Shown: positions 17,443-26,360, counted from the first letter of the stretch. The stretch is 64,000 nt of DNA from Gammaproteobacteria bacterium UBA2679 (GCA_002354735.1 DEMD01000012.1:101622-165621), one strand, 5' to 3'. The notes: generated by a model not told the origin, from the sequence alone. Program-made: numbers and translations.

Positions 17443-18414
17443 TTACTTGCTGATATCGCCCATGACCCTTGCCACGACTGCCGCCGGGAGCGGCACGTAA
17501 CCGTCTTTCACGACCACTTCCTGACCCTGCTTCGAAAGAACCAGCTTGAGGAACTCGCCAGTTATGGGTTCGAGTGGCTTGTTCGGCGCCTTGTTGACAT
17601 AAACATAGAGGAAACGTGACAGTGGGTACTGACCGGTCGCAGCATTCTGGTGAGTAGCGTCAATGTACTTTCGACCCTCCTTCTTCGCCAGCGGCACCGT
17701 CTTCACGCTCGCTGTTCGATAGCCGATGCCTGCGTAGCCCAGGCCATTGAGCGACTCTGAGACACCCTGCACCACCGAGGCTGATCCAGGCTGTTCATTA
17801 ACGCCATTCTTGAAATCGCCCTTGCACAGCGCTTCTTCCTTGAAGTAGCCATAGGTGCCGGATACCGAATTGCGGCCATAAAGCTGCAATTGCTGACCGC
17901 CGAGCCTACCGGTTACGCCCAGATCTCCCCAGGTATTTACCGGCTTGTCGAAACCGCACTTCCTGGTCGCGGAAAAAGCGGCATCGACTTCAGCTATGGT
18001 CATGCCTTCGATTGGATTGTCCTTGTGAACAAACACTGCAAGCGCATCGATAGCCACAGGGACGGCTGTCGGCTTGTAACCATGACGACTCTCAAAAGCC
18101 TGCATTTCGTTGTCTTTCATCTTTCGGCTCATTGGACCGAAATTCGCAGTACCTTCGGTCAGTGCCGGCGGCGCAGTCGACGAGCCTGCAGCCTGAATCT
18201 GCACGTTGACGTTGGGATACAACCGCTTGAAATCTTCAGCCCAGAGCGTCATCAGGTTGGCAAGCGTGTCAGAACCTACGCTTGAAACCGTGCCGGAAAT
18301 GCCACTGGCCTTTTTGTAGACTGGCAGCTCCGGATCGACCTGTGCATGGCTCGCCGCAGAGGCAGAAATCAGTGCAGTAGCTGTAAGTGCGCGAGCGAAT
18401 CTTTTCATGATCAT
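17443..18414 (-). CDS. pstS: Phosphate ABC transporter substrate-binding protein PstS
   Basis: This 323-residue periplasmic phosphate-binding protein has a signal peptide ending ASHAQ. The ligand-binding loops show [35 protein letters not shown] (given as two parts, [14 protein letters not shown] and TANFGPMSR) and the [12 protein letters not shown] phosphate loop. GGAG 7 bases upstream selects ATG 18414 rather than an upstream in-frame start. The Pho-box promoter 113-146 bp upstream makes it a direct PhoB target. It is followed by a terminator, then the TIGR03545-like gene and pstCAB-phoU. Confidence 0.96.
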   Translation of the reverse strand: MIMKRFARALTATALISASAASHAQVDPELPVYKKASGISGTVSSVGSDTLANLMTLWAEDFKRLYPNVNVQIQAAGSSTAPPALTEGTANFGPMSRKMKDNEMQAFESRHGYKPTAVPVAIDALAVFVHKDNPIEGMTIAEVDAAFSATRKCGFDKPVNTWGDLGVTGRLGGQQLQLYGRNSVSGTYGYFKEEALCKGDFKNGVNEQPGSASVVQGVSESLNGLGYAGIGYRTASVKTVPLAKKEGRKYIDATHQNAATGQYPLSRFLYVYVNKAPNKPLEPITGEFLKLVLSKQGQEVVVKDGYVPLPAAVVARVMGDISK

Positions 18415-18526
18415 TATGTATCTCCGTAGTAATCGGGTAGCGGCCCATGTTGTAACCACCGACTGTACGTCTTCATTCGGACGACCAGTCTGTCATAAAA
18501 ATGCAATAAAAGCCGAGAACAGCGCG

Positions 18527-18560
18527 ATTCTATTTCAACTTTATGACAGTAATGTTACAG
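18527..18560 (-). promoter_or_regulatory. Pho box and -10 element of the pstS promoter
   Basis: On the minus strand, CTGTAAC-ATTA-CTGTCAT (18543-18560) is a PhoB box of two 7-bp direct repeats at 11-bp spacing. Ten bases further is TAGAAT (18527-18532), a good -10. Replacing the -35 with a Pho box at this distance is the normal layout of PhoB-activated promoters. A second CTGTCAT half-site lies on the plus strand at 18490-18496. Confidence 0.85.
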
Positions 18561-18639
18561 CTCGCTAGCGTAGCGGAAGGCTTGCCTGCCAGTTAAACTG
18601 CCCTCAATACAGTGCAAGCCTCAACAAGCGGAAAATAAT

Positions 18640-19035
18640 ATGGCCCCTCACGATTCAAGCAGATCTGAACAAAACCTGGCCCTCAGGGTGACAGCCACGG
18701 ACGGCGATACCAATCAGGATGGCGATATCTTTGCAGGTTGGGTGGTCGCCAAGATGGATCTGGCTGCGGCGAGTCTTGCCGGCCGGGTTTCGCGAGGCCG
18801 AACAGCCACTGTCGCGATCAAGCAGACGGATTTCCTCTCACCAGTGCGGAAAGGCGGTGAGCTCTCCTGCTATGCCAACATCATAGAAATCGGCAAGAGT
18901 TCAATTCATATTTCTGTAGAAGCCTGGACCAGAGACAAGCACCGACAGGAGTTCAGGAAGGTCACCGAAGGCGTATTCGTCATTGTGGCAATTGACGAAG
19001 ATGGCCGGATCCGTCAAGTGCCACGCTCAGGCTGA
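18640..19035 (+). CDS. yciA: YciA-type acyl-CoA thioesterase (hotdog fold)
   Basis: This 131-residue single-hotdog protein has the acyl-CoA thioesterase signature DTNQDGDIFAGWVVAKMDLA (residues 23-42); the Asn/Asp-Gly-x-Ile-x-x-Gly-Trp block resembles YciA. The second conserved piece is DFLSPVRKGGELSCYA. It hydrolyses acyl-CoA to free acid and CoA in the cytoplasm. It is divergent from pstS and convergent with uvrD, with 8 bp between the stops. The start is ATG 18640 with GCGGAAAA upstream. Confidence 0.82.
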   Translation: MAPHDSSRSEQNLALRVTATDGDTNQDGDIFAGWVVAKMDLAAASLAGRVSRGRTATVAIKQTDFLSPVRKGGELSCYANIIEIGKSSIHISVEAWTRDKHRQEFRKVTEGVFVIVAIDEDGRIRQVPRSG

Positions 19036-19043
19036 CGTCGCCA

Positions 19044-21254
19044 TCAAGCCGGCTCGAGCTTGGCCATTGAAAGGATGAGCCACTTTGTCGCACTCGTTTT
19101 GGACTGATCATCAGGCAGCTGCTCGAATTTCACCTGTATCCTCGCATGTGCACCATCGCCTTCAAAATTCAGGACGGTACCTTCTCCAAACTTGCTGTGC
19201 CGGACCCGACTGCCCAGGCCTGGCATAAATACGCCTGAGTCGACATTCGGCCTCATGTGCGCCGCCTGTCCCGGCAAGCTGTCAAAGCGGGCGCGTTGAC
19301 CGAACATCGGCTTGGTAACCACTGAATGCAGCCGCACTTCCTGCAGGCACTCAGTCGGGATTTCCCGCACGAAACGTGACACTGGATTGTATTTATCCTG
19401 ACCATACAGTCTTCGGCATTCGGCGAAGGTCAACACCAGTTTATTCATGGCCCGGGTGACACCGACATAACAGAGGCGGCGCTCCTCTTCCAGGCGCCCG
19501 ACTTCCTCAAGTGACATCGAGTGCGGAAACAGACCTTCTTCCATACCCACCAGAAAGACGAGCGGAAATTCCAGACCCTTTGCGCTGTGTAGAGTCATGA
19601 GCTGAACGGCATCCTGCTCTTCATTAGCCTGCTGCTCCCCGGCGTCGAGCGCGGCATTGGCGAGGAACTCAGCCAGCGGCTCATCTGCGCTTTCGTCGTA
19701 TTCGGCAACTGCATTGACCATTTCCTGCAGGTTTTCACGGCGCATTTCACCCTTGTCGCCCTTTTCGTTCGCGTGAAACTGGAGCAGGCCTGATTTGTCG
19801 AGCACCGCCGCGACCAGCTTTTTCAGGCTCAGCTCGGTCGATAACTGCTGAAGCTCGATGATCACTTCAACGAGCTGAGCCAGACCCTTTTGCGCCTTTC
19901 CACGAATCTCACCACGCTGGAGCAAATCGATACTCGCTTGCCAGAGCGAGCCACCACCTGAGGCACTTTCCTCGCGAATCTGAGCCAGTGTTTTCGCACC
20001 AATGCCTCGCGGTGGAATATTCACAATCCGCTCGAACGCTGCGTCGTCCTGAGGCAGACGCAGCAGCCGCAGATATGCCAGGGCATTGCGAATTTCAAGG
20101 CGGTCGTAAAAGCGCAGTCCGCCGTAGACGCGATAGGCCACACCATGCCTGACCAGCGCCTCCTCGATAACCCGCGACTGGGCGTTGGAGCGATACAGAA
20201 TGGCGATGTCCTGCAGCGCCCGCGCCTGCGTCAGCGCTGTCTGTATCGTTTCAACGATGTAATTGGCCTCATCCTGCTCGTTGAAAGCGGCATATACATC
20301 TATGGGCTCGCCATCACCAGCGTCTGTCCACAAGAACTTGCCCAGACGCGAGGGATTATTATTGATAACTGCGTTGGCGGCTTTCAGGATGTTGCCAGTC
20401 GAACGATAGTTCTGTTCCAGCCGCACCACTTCCGTCGAGCCCATATCACTCTGGAACGACAGGATGTTTTCGATTTTGGCGCCACGCCAGCCATATATGG
20501 ACTGGTCGTCATCTCCCACGACAGTCACAGCGGCCTGCTGCCCGGCCAGCACCCTGAGCCAGGCATATTGAATGGTGTTGGTGTCCTGAAACTCATCCAC
20601 GAGCAGGTGGCGGAAGCGCTGCTGGTAGCGGGCGAGGATCGCTGGTTGTTGCAGCCACAGCTCATGACTTCGCAGCAGGAGCTCGCCGAAATCCACGATC
20701 CCTGCTTTCAGGCAGGCCTTTTCGTAAGCTAGATAGATGCGCTTCATTGTCGCCTGCCAGATACGGTCACCTTCCGGCACACTGGCGGCGCGCAGCCCCT
20801 CATCCTTTTGCTTGTTGATGAAGCCGGCCGCTTCGCGCGGCGCGAAGCTGGCTTCATCGATCTGCAGCTCTCTGATAACACGTTTGACCAGCCTGAGCTG
20901 GTCATCGGAATCGATGACCTGAAAATTTTCGGGTAGGCCGGCCTCTTTCCAGTGGTATCGCAGCAGACGATGCGCGATGCCGTGAAAAGTCCCGACCCAG
21001 AGGTTTCTCACCGGCCCTGACAGCATTGGCTCTAGCCGATGTCGCATTTCGCGCGCTGCCTTATTCGTAAAGGTGACGGCAAGCACCTCCTGCGGCTGCA
21101 GGCCCTGCGCCCTCATGACATAAACGATGCGATGAACGAGCACACGGGTCTTGCCGCTGCCGGCGCCGGCCAGCACGAGCAGATGCTGACTGTCCGAAGT
21201 AACGGCTTCGCGTTGCGGGCCGTTCAGGCCGTCGACGATCTGACTGATATCCAT
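19044..21254 (-). CDS. uvrD: DNA helicase II UvrD
   Basis: This 736-residue superfamily 1A 3'-5' helicase acts in mismatch and nucleotide-excision repair. Walker A is AGAGSGKT (29-36). Motif II is VDEFQDT. Other motifs are GDDDQSIYGWRGA (motif III), EQNYRST (motif IV), LMTLHSAKGLEFPLVFLVG (motif V) and EERRLCYVGVTRA (motif VI). The C-terminal Tudor-like segment SRVRHSKFGEGTVL is typical of UvrD and binds RNA polymerase in relatives. I prefer ATG 21254, which aligns with the usual start, over TTG 21278. No SOS box is evident upstream. Confidence 0.95.
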   Translation of the reverse strand: MDISQIVDGLNGPQREAVTSDSQHLLVLAGAGSGKTRVLVHRIVYVMRAQGLQPQEVLAVTFTNKAAREMRHRLEPMLSGPVRNLWVGTFHGIAHRLLRYHWKEAGLPENFQVIDSDDQLRLVKRVIRELQIDEASFAPREAAGFINKQKDEGLRAASVPEGDRIWQATMKRIYLAYEKACLKAGIVDFGELLLRSHELWLQQPAILARYQQRFRHLLVDEFQDTNTIQYAWLRVLAGQQAAVTVVGDDDQSIYGWRGAKIENILSFQSDMGSTEVVRLEQNYRSTGNILKAANAVINNNPSRLGKFLWTDAGDGEPIDVYAAFNEQDEANYIVETIQTALTQARALQDIAILYRSNAQSRVIEEALVRHGVAYRVYGGLRFYDRLEIRNALAYLRLLRLPQDDAAFERIVNIPPRGIGAKTLAQIREESASGGGSLWQASIDLLQRGEIRGKAQKGLAQLVEVIIELQQLSTELSLKKLVAAVLDKSGLLQFHANEKGDKGEMRRENLQEMVNAVAEYDESADEPLAEFLANAALDAGEQQANEEQDAVQLMTLHSAKGLEFPLVFLVGMEEGLFPHSMSLEEVGRLEEERRLCYVGVTRAMNKLVLTFAECRRLYGQDKYNPVSRFVREIPTECLQEVRLHSVVTKPMFGQRARFDSLPGQAAHMRPNVDSGVFMPGLGSRVRHSKFGEGTVLNFEGDGAHARIQVKFEQLPDDQSKTSATKWLILSMAKLEPA

Positions 21255-21463
21255 GTTCAAAATGTTCGGCCCGTTCAATCGGCAAAGGACGCACTGTACA
21301 AAAACACAGCGCTACTTGTAAATGGGTTTGACTCGTCTACTTTTTTAGCTGCCGTTTCCCAGTTTATGTTGTAAAGTTACCTCGGGCATTGAGCAAGTGC
21401 CCTGAGTTCTGTACGACACATACGATTTTGACCAATTACAATAACAGGCAGCATCGCACTCTT

Positions 21464-21682
21464 ATGACACAAACTACAGACTTTGCTTCGAACCTCTTCG
21501 TGGACTTTCAGAAGTCCTCCTCCAAAATGAACAGCGACGATCCTTCAGCCGATGAAGGTGGACGCAAGGACCGGCCAAGCGCCACGCGCAAGCTCGAAAC
21601 ACGTCGAGCCATTGAAGACTACATGGAGCTCAAGCGGCTTCACACCAGCACTGACGACTACGCCTTCGATTTCGACGAGTAG
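21464..21682 (+). CDS. Small acidic protein, PA3496-like
   Basis: This 72-residue soluble, highly charged protein ends RRAIEDYMELKRL then a short spacer and DDYAFDFDE. That tail resembles the PA3496 family of pseudomonad proteins, which have been linked to envelope integrity; I assign this from memory and with caution. No signal peptide or membrane segment is present. ATG 21464 is preferred; an upstream in-frame start at 21389 would add 25 residues unlike the rest. No strong Shine-Dalgarno sequence is visible. Confidence 0.6.
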   Translation: MTQTTDFASNLFVDFQKSSSKMNSDDPSADEGGRKDRPSATRKLETRRAIEDYMELKRLHTSTDDYAFDFDE

Positions 21683-21863
21683 CTCCGTCGCGACCGTTCG
21701 ATGACTATCCGATCGGTCGCCCTCCCAATGGCTTCTGGCTGCGCAGACATTTTACCTGCTGGTAGACTCATCCTCGCGCAGCCGCGAAGACGGCCTGTGC
21801 TTCTTTCGGCCTGCTCCGGAGCGACACGTACGATCTAACAAATACAACAACAAAGGTCTCAAG

Positions 21864-23639
21864 ATGTCAGCCATCCTCCCTGAATTTTTCGAATTTTCGA
21901 TGCCTTCGCGGGTGATCTATGGCGCGAACATCATCGATGATCTGGATGAGTCTATCGCCGGTTTCGGGCTCAGGAAAGCCATGCTGGTTACCGACGGCAT
22001 CATCGTCGACCTGGGCCTTGCAGACCGCCTCAAGGCCTGTCTGGCCGGCAAGAACGTCGTTATTGGTGAAGTCTTTGCCGATGTGCCAGCGAACTCCACG
22101 ATCGCCACAGTAGAACGTTGCGCCGAACGTATCCGCAACAGCCGATGCAATATGATTATCGGCCTGGGCGGCGGCAGTGTGATGGATACCGCGAAAGTTG
22201 CCAACATCCTGGCTGTCAAAGGTGGTCGGGCTGAAGATCACATGGGCGCCTACCTGCTGGGCGACGACGACGTGCTTCTGCCATTGATCCTGATTCCAAC
22301 CACCGCTGGTACTGGCTCGGAAGTCACCAAAGTCGCAATCATCGCCGACCCCGAAAAGAATATCAAACTGCCCTTCGCCGAAACTCAGTTCTTCCCCCAA
22401 CTCGCCATTCTGGACCCGACACTCACCACAAGCATGCCGCCCGGGCTCACTGCAGCAACTGGCATGGACGCACTCACCCATGCCATAGAGGCCTATGTGA
22501 GTCGCGAGGCACAGCCTGCGTCGGACGCACTTGCGCTCTATGTTGTGCGACTGGTGAACGAAACGCTGCTCGACGCCTGCCGCGAACCAGCAAATCTCGA
22601 ATTCAGAGGTCGCATGCTGGTGGCTTCCTGTCTGGCGGGCATGGCCTTCACTCAGTCAATGGTCGGCATGGTACACGGCATATCGCATGCGCTCGGCGGG
22701 GTGTATCACATTCCTCATGGCCTTGCGAATGCACTGGTGCTGCCAGAAGTGATGAACTACAACATGCCTACCTGCAGCCGCCGCTACGCTGATATCGCGG
22801 AAGCCATGCGGATCGAATTACCAAAGCCTGTGGCCACCGCGAAAAACCTGCTGGATCTGGCCGGCTTTCGCAAGATCGGAGCGCTTGTCGACAAAGGCCG
22901 CTTGATAGATGAGGTCGTCAGAATGGCCGAAGCACGGGCAGCTGTCCTTCGAATCCGTGAGCTGCTCGGACAGCTGGCAACCGTTGCTGCCCTGCCCCTG
23001 AACCTTATGAACGCCGGCGTGGACGCGGATTTCGCCAAGCTCGATCTCGTGGTGGAAGCCGCCATGATGGACGGGTCGATGCTGTACAACCCCAGGGACG
23101 TCACCTCGGAAAGTGTCGGCGCCATACTGAAGAAGCTGCACTCGCAGAGACCGTCGCCGGTCAGCTATCTCCCGCCAATCAGCGCTTCTGCGGCTAGCGC
23201 TGACAGCACGAAGGAAAAAGCCCGCGTGTTCGAAGACTCGACGATGATCTATGACGTGCTGGGCAATTTCTATCAATCGCTCATCGACCACGAAGAGCTC
23301 GGCCCCCGTCTGCTGAACTCGCACCTTGTCGTTCAGTTCCGCTACTCCGATCCTGAAGCCGTCATTACCCTGGATGCCTCTGGGAGCGAAGTCGTGCTAT
23401 ATCTGGGCGATGTCTACGACGGTGTACCTGAAGTGACGATGAGTATGAAAGCCGATTTCGCACATGCCTTCTGGCAGGGCAAAGCCAACTTCCTCACGGC
23501 GCTCACCCGAAGGCAGGTGACATCGAAGGGCAACGTGCCGAAGGCTGTGAAGCTACTGCCGATACTCAAGCCAGCTTACGAGCTTTACCCCGAGCACCTG
23601 AAGAGCCATGGCCACGGCCATCTTATTCTGGCGAGCTGA
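21864..23639 (+). CDS. Iron-containing alcohol dehydrogenase fused to an SCP2 sterol-carrier domain
   Basis: Residues 1-400 form a group III Fe-dependent alcohol dehydrogenase. They show GGGSVMD (NAD(P) binding, 102-108), PTTAGTGSEVT, the metal-site block GMDALTHAIEAY and HGISHALGGVYHIPHG with the metal His residues. A linker at about 435-455 follows. Residues 460-575 resemble an SCP2/sterol-carrier domain (TIMYDVLGNF-type motif DSTMIYDVLGNFYQ, and ITLDASGSEVVLYLGD). Family enzymes are near 380 residues, so the 591-residue length supports a fusion. SCP2 domains bind acyl chains, which suggests a long-chain alcohol or aldehyde substrate; this is inference. The start is ATG 21864 with AAGG upstream. 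Confidence 0.85.
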   Translation: MSAILPEFFEFSMPSRVIYGANIIDDLDESIAGFGLRKAMLVTDGIIVDLGLADRLKACLAGKNVVIGEVFADVPANSTIATVERCAERIRNSRCNMIIGLGGGSVMDTAKVANILAVKGGRAEDHMGAYLLGDDDVLLPLILIPTTAGTGSEVTKVAIIADPEKNIKLPFAETQFFPQLAILDPTLTTSMPPGLTAATGMDALTHAIEAYVSREAQPASDALALYVVRLVNETLLDACREPANLEFRGRMLVASCLAGMAFTQSMVGMVHGISHALGGVYHIPHGLANALVLPEVMNYNMPTCSRRYADIAEAMRIELPKPVATAKNLLDLAGFRKIGALVDKGRLIDEVVRMAEARAAVLRIRELLGQLATVAALPLNLMNAGVDADFAKLDLVVEAAMMDGSMLYNPRDVTSESVGAILKKLHSQRPSPVSYLPPISASAASADSTKEKARVFEDSTMIYDVLGNFYQSLIDHEELGPRLLNSHLVVQFRYSDPEAVITLDASGSEVVLYLGDVYDGVPEVTMSMKADFAHAFWQGKANFLTALTRRQVTSKGNVPKAVKLLPILKPAYELYPEHLKSHGHGHLILAS

Positions 23640-23766
23640 GGGTGAATAGACGATGATCTGATGAGACCTGAGCGTCGTCTACATATAAACGGCCATTGCT
23701 GTTGTTCCTGTAGCCGTTTCCCGATGTCGAATCTTCCATATTCGAACCACTAACGGAATCATAATC

Positions 23767-24003
23767 ATGAACCTCAATCAGCTCAAAGCCCGTCAGGACG
23801 AACTGCAACACATCAATATCATCACAAACGAAGGTGATATCTATCTGGTGGAAGCGGCATTTGCCGACCATACTGAACTGCTGGTCAACGACAATGGCTC
23901 GCCAAGAACCTACGCTGGCGTTTACCATGTCAAGGAATCGCTTGAATCACTTCGTATTCCAGCCTATAAACTGGTCTTCGACTCGCCTTACGAGGAAATC
24001 TGA
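23767..24003 (+). CDS. DUF6482 family small protein
   Basis: This 78-residue protein is predicted cytoplasmic with mixed alpha/beta structure. It begins MNLNQLKARQDEL, with INIITNEGDIYLVEA and a C-terminal RIPAYKLVFDSPYEE. The pattern matches DUF6482 proteins common in Pseudomonas, of unknown function. It lies 24 bp before ppnN on the same strand, so the two may be cotranscribed. Confidence 0.65.
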   Translation: MNLNQLKARQDELQHINIITNEGDIYLVEAAFADHTELLVNDNGSPRTYAGVYHVKESLESLRIPAYKLVFDSPYEEI

Positions 24004-24027
24004 ACGCATGTCCGGCACGGCTAATTG

Positions 24028-25437
24028 ATGCAGAAAGTAACCGCCAGAATTACCCCCGAGGGCAGCATGGATCTGCTGTCCCAAGCCGAAGTCGAGCAAC
24101 TCAGGGATACAAGCCAGGGCGGCCTTCATCAGCTGTTCCGAAACTGTGCGCTCGCCGTGCTCAACAGCGGGGAGTTAAGCGATAATCCCCACGAGATTGA
24201 ACGTCTCTTCCACGACTTCGACATTCAGGTTATTCAGCAGCCACGGGGTATCAAACTCGAACTGATCAATGCGCCCGCCTCGGCCTTCGTCGACGGTAAG
24301 CTCGTGCTTGGCATAAAAGAACAGCTGTATGCAGTACTGAGAGACGTCGTCTATGCCCACTCGGGACGTCAGATATTCGACCCGGAAGCACTTGTACCAA
24401 CTGAAACGCAGGGTGCCGCAGATACAGCGACCGCCGTTCCAGGCTCGGCGATCACCAATGGTGTATTCGACCTGCTTCGAAATGCTGGCGTGCTGGTTCC
24501 ACGCCGCACGCCAAATCTCGTAGTCTGCTGGGGCGGCCACTCAATCAGTCGTGAAGAATACGATTTTACCAAGGAAGTCGGACACTCCCTCGGCATTCGT
24601 GGCTTTGATATCTGCACTGGTTGCGGTCCTGGCGCAATGAAAGGCCCGATGAAGGGGGCAACTATCGCTCATGCCAAACAGCGCATTCGCAATGGTCGCT
24701 ACCTGGGCGTCACCGAACCCGGCATCATCGCGGCCGAATCGCCCAACCCCATTGTGAATGAGCTCGTCATCCTTCCAGACATCGAGAAGCGGCTGGAAGC
24801 CTTCGTGCGAATTGCTCACAGCATTATCGTCTTTCCGGGCGGTGCGGGCACAGCGGAAGAGATTCTTTATCTGCTAGGTGTGCTGCTGAATCCGCGGAAT
24901 GCCAAACTGCCCTTCCCGCTCATCTTCTCGGGAAACAAGGCATCCGAGAGCTACTTCAGAACGATCGACGATTTCATTCAGCGTACGCTAGGGCCTGAAG
25001 CCACCAGGCATTACAAGATCATCATCGATGATCCGGAGCAAACTGCACGCGAAGTTCGGCTCGGCATTCAGAACGTGACCTATTATCGCAAATCTCATGG
25101 CGATGCCTTCTATTTCAACTGGCTGCTCAGCATTGACGAGGCCTTCCAGATTCCATTCATCCCCACGCACCAGTCGATGGCAGCGCTCGAGCTCCATCGG
25201 GAGCAGCCGCTCCATCTGCTTGCAGCGAATCTACGTAGAGCCTTCTCGGGAATAGTGGCTGGCAACGTCAAAGCTGATGGCATTCGGCAGATCATGCAGC
25301 ATGGCCCCTTCCGCCTGAAAGGCGATCGCGACCTGGTCTCGGCGCTTGGCTCCTTGCTCGAGGGCTTCGTTGAGCAACAGCGGATGAAGCTGCCCGGAAG
25401 CACCTATGAACCCTGCTATACCTTCGAACTTGTTTAG
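24028..25437 (+). CDS. ppnN: Nucleotide 5'-monophosphate nucleosidase PpnN (YgdH)
   Basis: This 469-residue cytoplasmic enzyme of the LOG/YgdH family splits purine and pyrimidine nucleotides into base plus ribose 5-phosphate. In E. coli it is regulated by (p)ppGpp. The N-terminal extension (about 1-140) and C-terminal extension flank the Rossmann-like core. The core has VVCWGGHSI, GCGPGAMKGPMKGA and the diagnostic FPGGAGTAEEILYLLG. Length and all three parts agree with the long PpnN type rather than short LOG proteins. I chose ATG 28 bases after the DUF6482 stop (24028); a TTG directly in front is possible. Confidence 0.92.
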   Translation: MQKVTARITPEGSMDLLSQAEVEQLRDTSQGGLHQLFRNCALAVLNSGELSDNPHEIERLFHDFDIQVIQQPRGIKLELINAPASAFVDGKLVLGIKEQLYAVLRDVVYAHSGRQIFDPEALVPTETQGAADTATAVPGSAITNGVFDLLRNAGVLVPRRTPNLVVCWGGHSISREEYDFTKEVGHSLGIRGFDICTGCGPGAMKGPMKGATIAHAKQRIRNGRYLGVTEPGIIAAESPNPIVNELVILPDIEKRLEAFVRIAHSIIVFPGGAGTAEEILYLLGVLLNPRNAKLPFPLIFSGNKASESYFRTIDDFIQRTLGPEATRHYKIIIDDPEQTAREVRLGIQNVTYYRKSHGDAFYFNWLLSIDEAFQIPFIPTHQSMAALELHREQPLHLLAANLRRAFSGIVAGNVKADGIRQIMQHGPFRLKGDRDLVSALGSLLEGFVEQQRMKLPGSTYEPCYTFELV

Positions 25438-25459
25438 TGTTCCAACAGGAACACTAAAC
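25432..25459. other. Perfect hairpin overlapping the ppnN stop codon
   Basis: A 12-bp perfect stem GTTTAGTGTTCC/GGAACACTAAAC with an AACA loop includes the ppnN TAG. No T tract follows on either strand (TTCGGGGGG follows on plus). It may be a weak terminator, an mRNA 3'-end stabiliser or a protein-binding dyad. Confidence 0.6.
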
Positions 25460-25541
25460 TTCGGGGGGTTCTCCTCGCCCTAACCGATCTACGCACGAAC
25501 CGAGTGATACCTTCGGTGACAGAGCTTGCGCAAACCTTAAC

Positions 25542-25570
25542 TTGAGTCTTTTGGTTACACTGTCTATCAT
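25542..25570 (+). promoter_or_regulatory. Candidate sigma-70 promoter of the 54-residue membrane protein
   Basis: TTGAGT (25542-25547), a 17-bp spacer and TATCAT (25565-25570) lie 92 bp before the small gene at 25663. The call is by pattern only. Confidence 0.45.
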
Positions 25571-25662
25571 GCGGCCCGAACGTCGAAGGACAACTTTGAT
25601 GAAACCGCTCTCCTCAGCCCCGAGTGTCTTCATCAAATCTGTTTTAGACTCCGGAGTCATCT

Positions 25663-25827
25663 ATGCTGTTGTCCCTGAACCCAGAGATCCTGCTCGCGTC
25701 CTTTGCCGTACTCGTAGGCCTCACCTATTCCACGAACTCATTGCTGCTTAATCTTATCGAGCAGAAAAAAGCTGCGCGCTCACCGGACCCGCTGGATGGT
25801 GATGCCGACGCAGCCGATCTGCTCTAG
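25663..25827 (+). CDS. Small single-pass membrane protein, 54 residues
   Basis: This short frame encodes MLLSLNPEILLASFAVLVG and continues through one hydrophobic helix (residues 8-22). A short polar part with a KK pair at 35-36 and an acidic tail ending DADAADLL follow. GGAG 7-8 bases before the ATG gives a good ribosome site. That site sits inside the perfect 12-bp palindrome GACTCCGGAGTC (25647-25658), so it could be masked in the mRNA. I do not recognise a family. The stop leaves 24 bp before the convergent haemoglobin gene. Confidence 0.55.
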   Translation: MLLSLNPEILLASFAVLVGLTYSTNSLLLNLIEQKKAARSPDPLDGDADAADLL

Positions 25828-25851
25828 ATCCGGTAGTGGCGCAACACTGAC

Positions 25852-26325
25852 TTAGTGGTCAGTCTGATTTCTCACGGCGTCATGTAGCGGCGCCAGTCTC
25901 GCGAGAAGCGCGTTGACGGCGGCTGTCGGAATGCCCTGGTCCTCCATGGCGAGAGCCAGTGTTTCAGCCACACTATTGAAGTGACTCTGCCTGATGTCCA
26001 TGCCCCTGTGGACATCAGCCATGCTATCGCCTTCGTAGCGGCATGGTCCGCCACTCAGCTCGCAAAGATGGGACACGAACTGTGTTCTGAAGCGTTCTAT
26101 ATTGGTGTTCTGCCAGAAGTGCACGATCTTGTCATTTCCTGACAATCGGAACAAAAACTGATCAGCAATACCCTCGATGCCTTCCAGCCCGCCGAGCGCC
26201 CGATACAGCCCATCGTCGGCTTGACTTACTGCACCGTCCACAGTGGTCTCAGACTTCTGATAACTGGCACAGCCTGAAAATAACAGGCTAGCCAGGTAAA
26301 TATGAACAATGAACAACAGGCGCAT
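25852..26325 (-). CDS. Group 1 truncated haemoglobin lipoprotein
   Basis: This 157-residue protein has a lipoprotein signal (about 1-18, lipobox FSGC with Cys19, Ala next, which favours outer-membrane sorting). A 2-on-2 globin domain spans about 40-150. LYRALGGLEGIEGIADQF is the family opening; GGP-x-x-Y-x-G and VHRGMDI carry the predicted proximal His F8, followed by HFNSV. The usual helix-B Phe-Tyr pair reads Phe-Leu, so the O2-stabilising Tyr B10 seems absent. Most truncated globins are cytoplasmic; anchoring outside the inner membrane points to ligand sensing or NO/O2 handling in the envelope. I start at ATG 26325 for the signal peptide; a GTG at 26364 overlaps the DUF3034 stop. Confidence 0.82.
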   Translation of the reverse strand: MRLLFIVHIYLASLLFSGCASYQKSETTVDGAVSQADDGLYRALGGLEGIEGIADQFLFRLSGNDKIVHFWQNTNIERFRTQFVSHLCELSGGPCRYEGDSMADVHRGMDIRQSHFNSVAETLALAMEDQGIPTAAVNALLARLAPLHDAVRNQTDH

Positions 26326-26360
26326 AGCGCTTGAAGCGTCTCCCCTTCCGTATCTTCCGC

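Noticed and set aside
18490..18510. A second Pho box on the plus strand ahead of the thioesterase gene
   Set aside because: Only one CTGTCAT half-site is good; the second half (ATGCAAT) is poor and no matching -10 was found.
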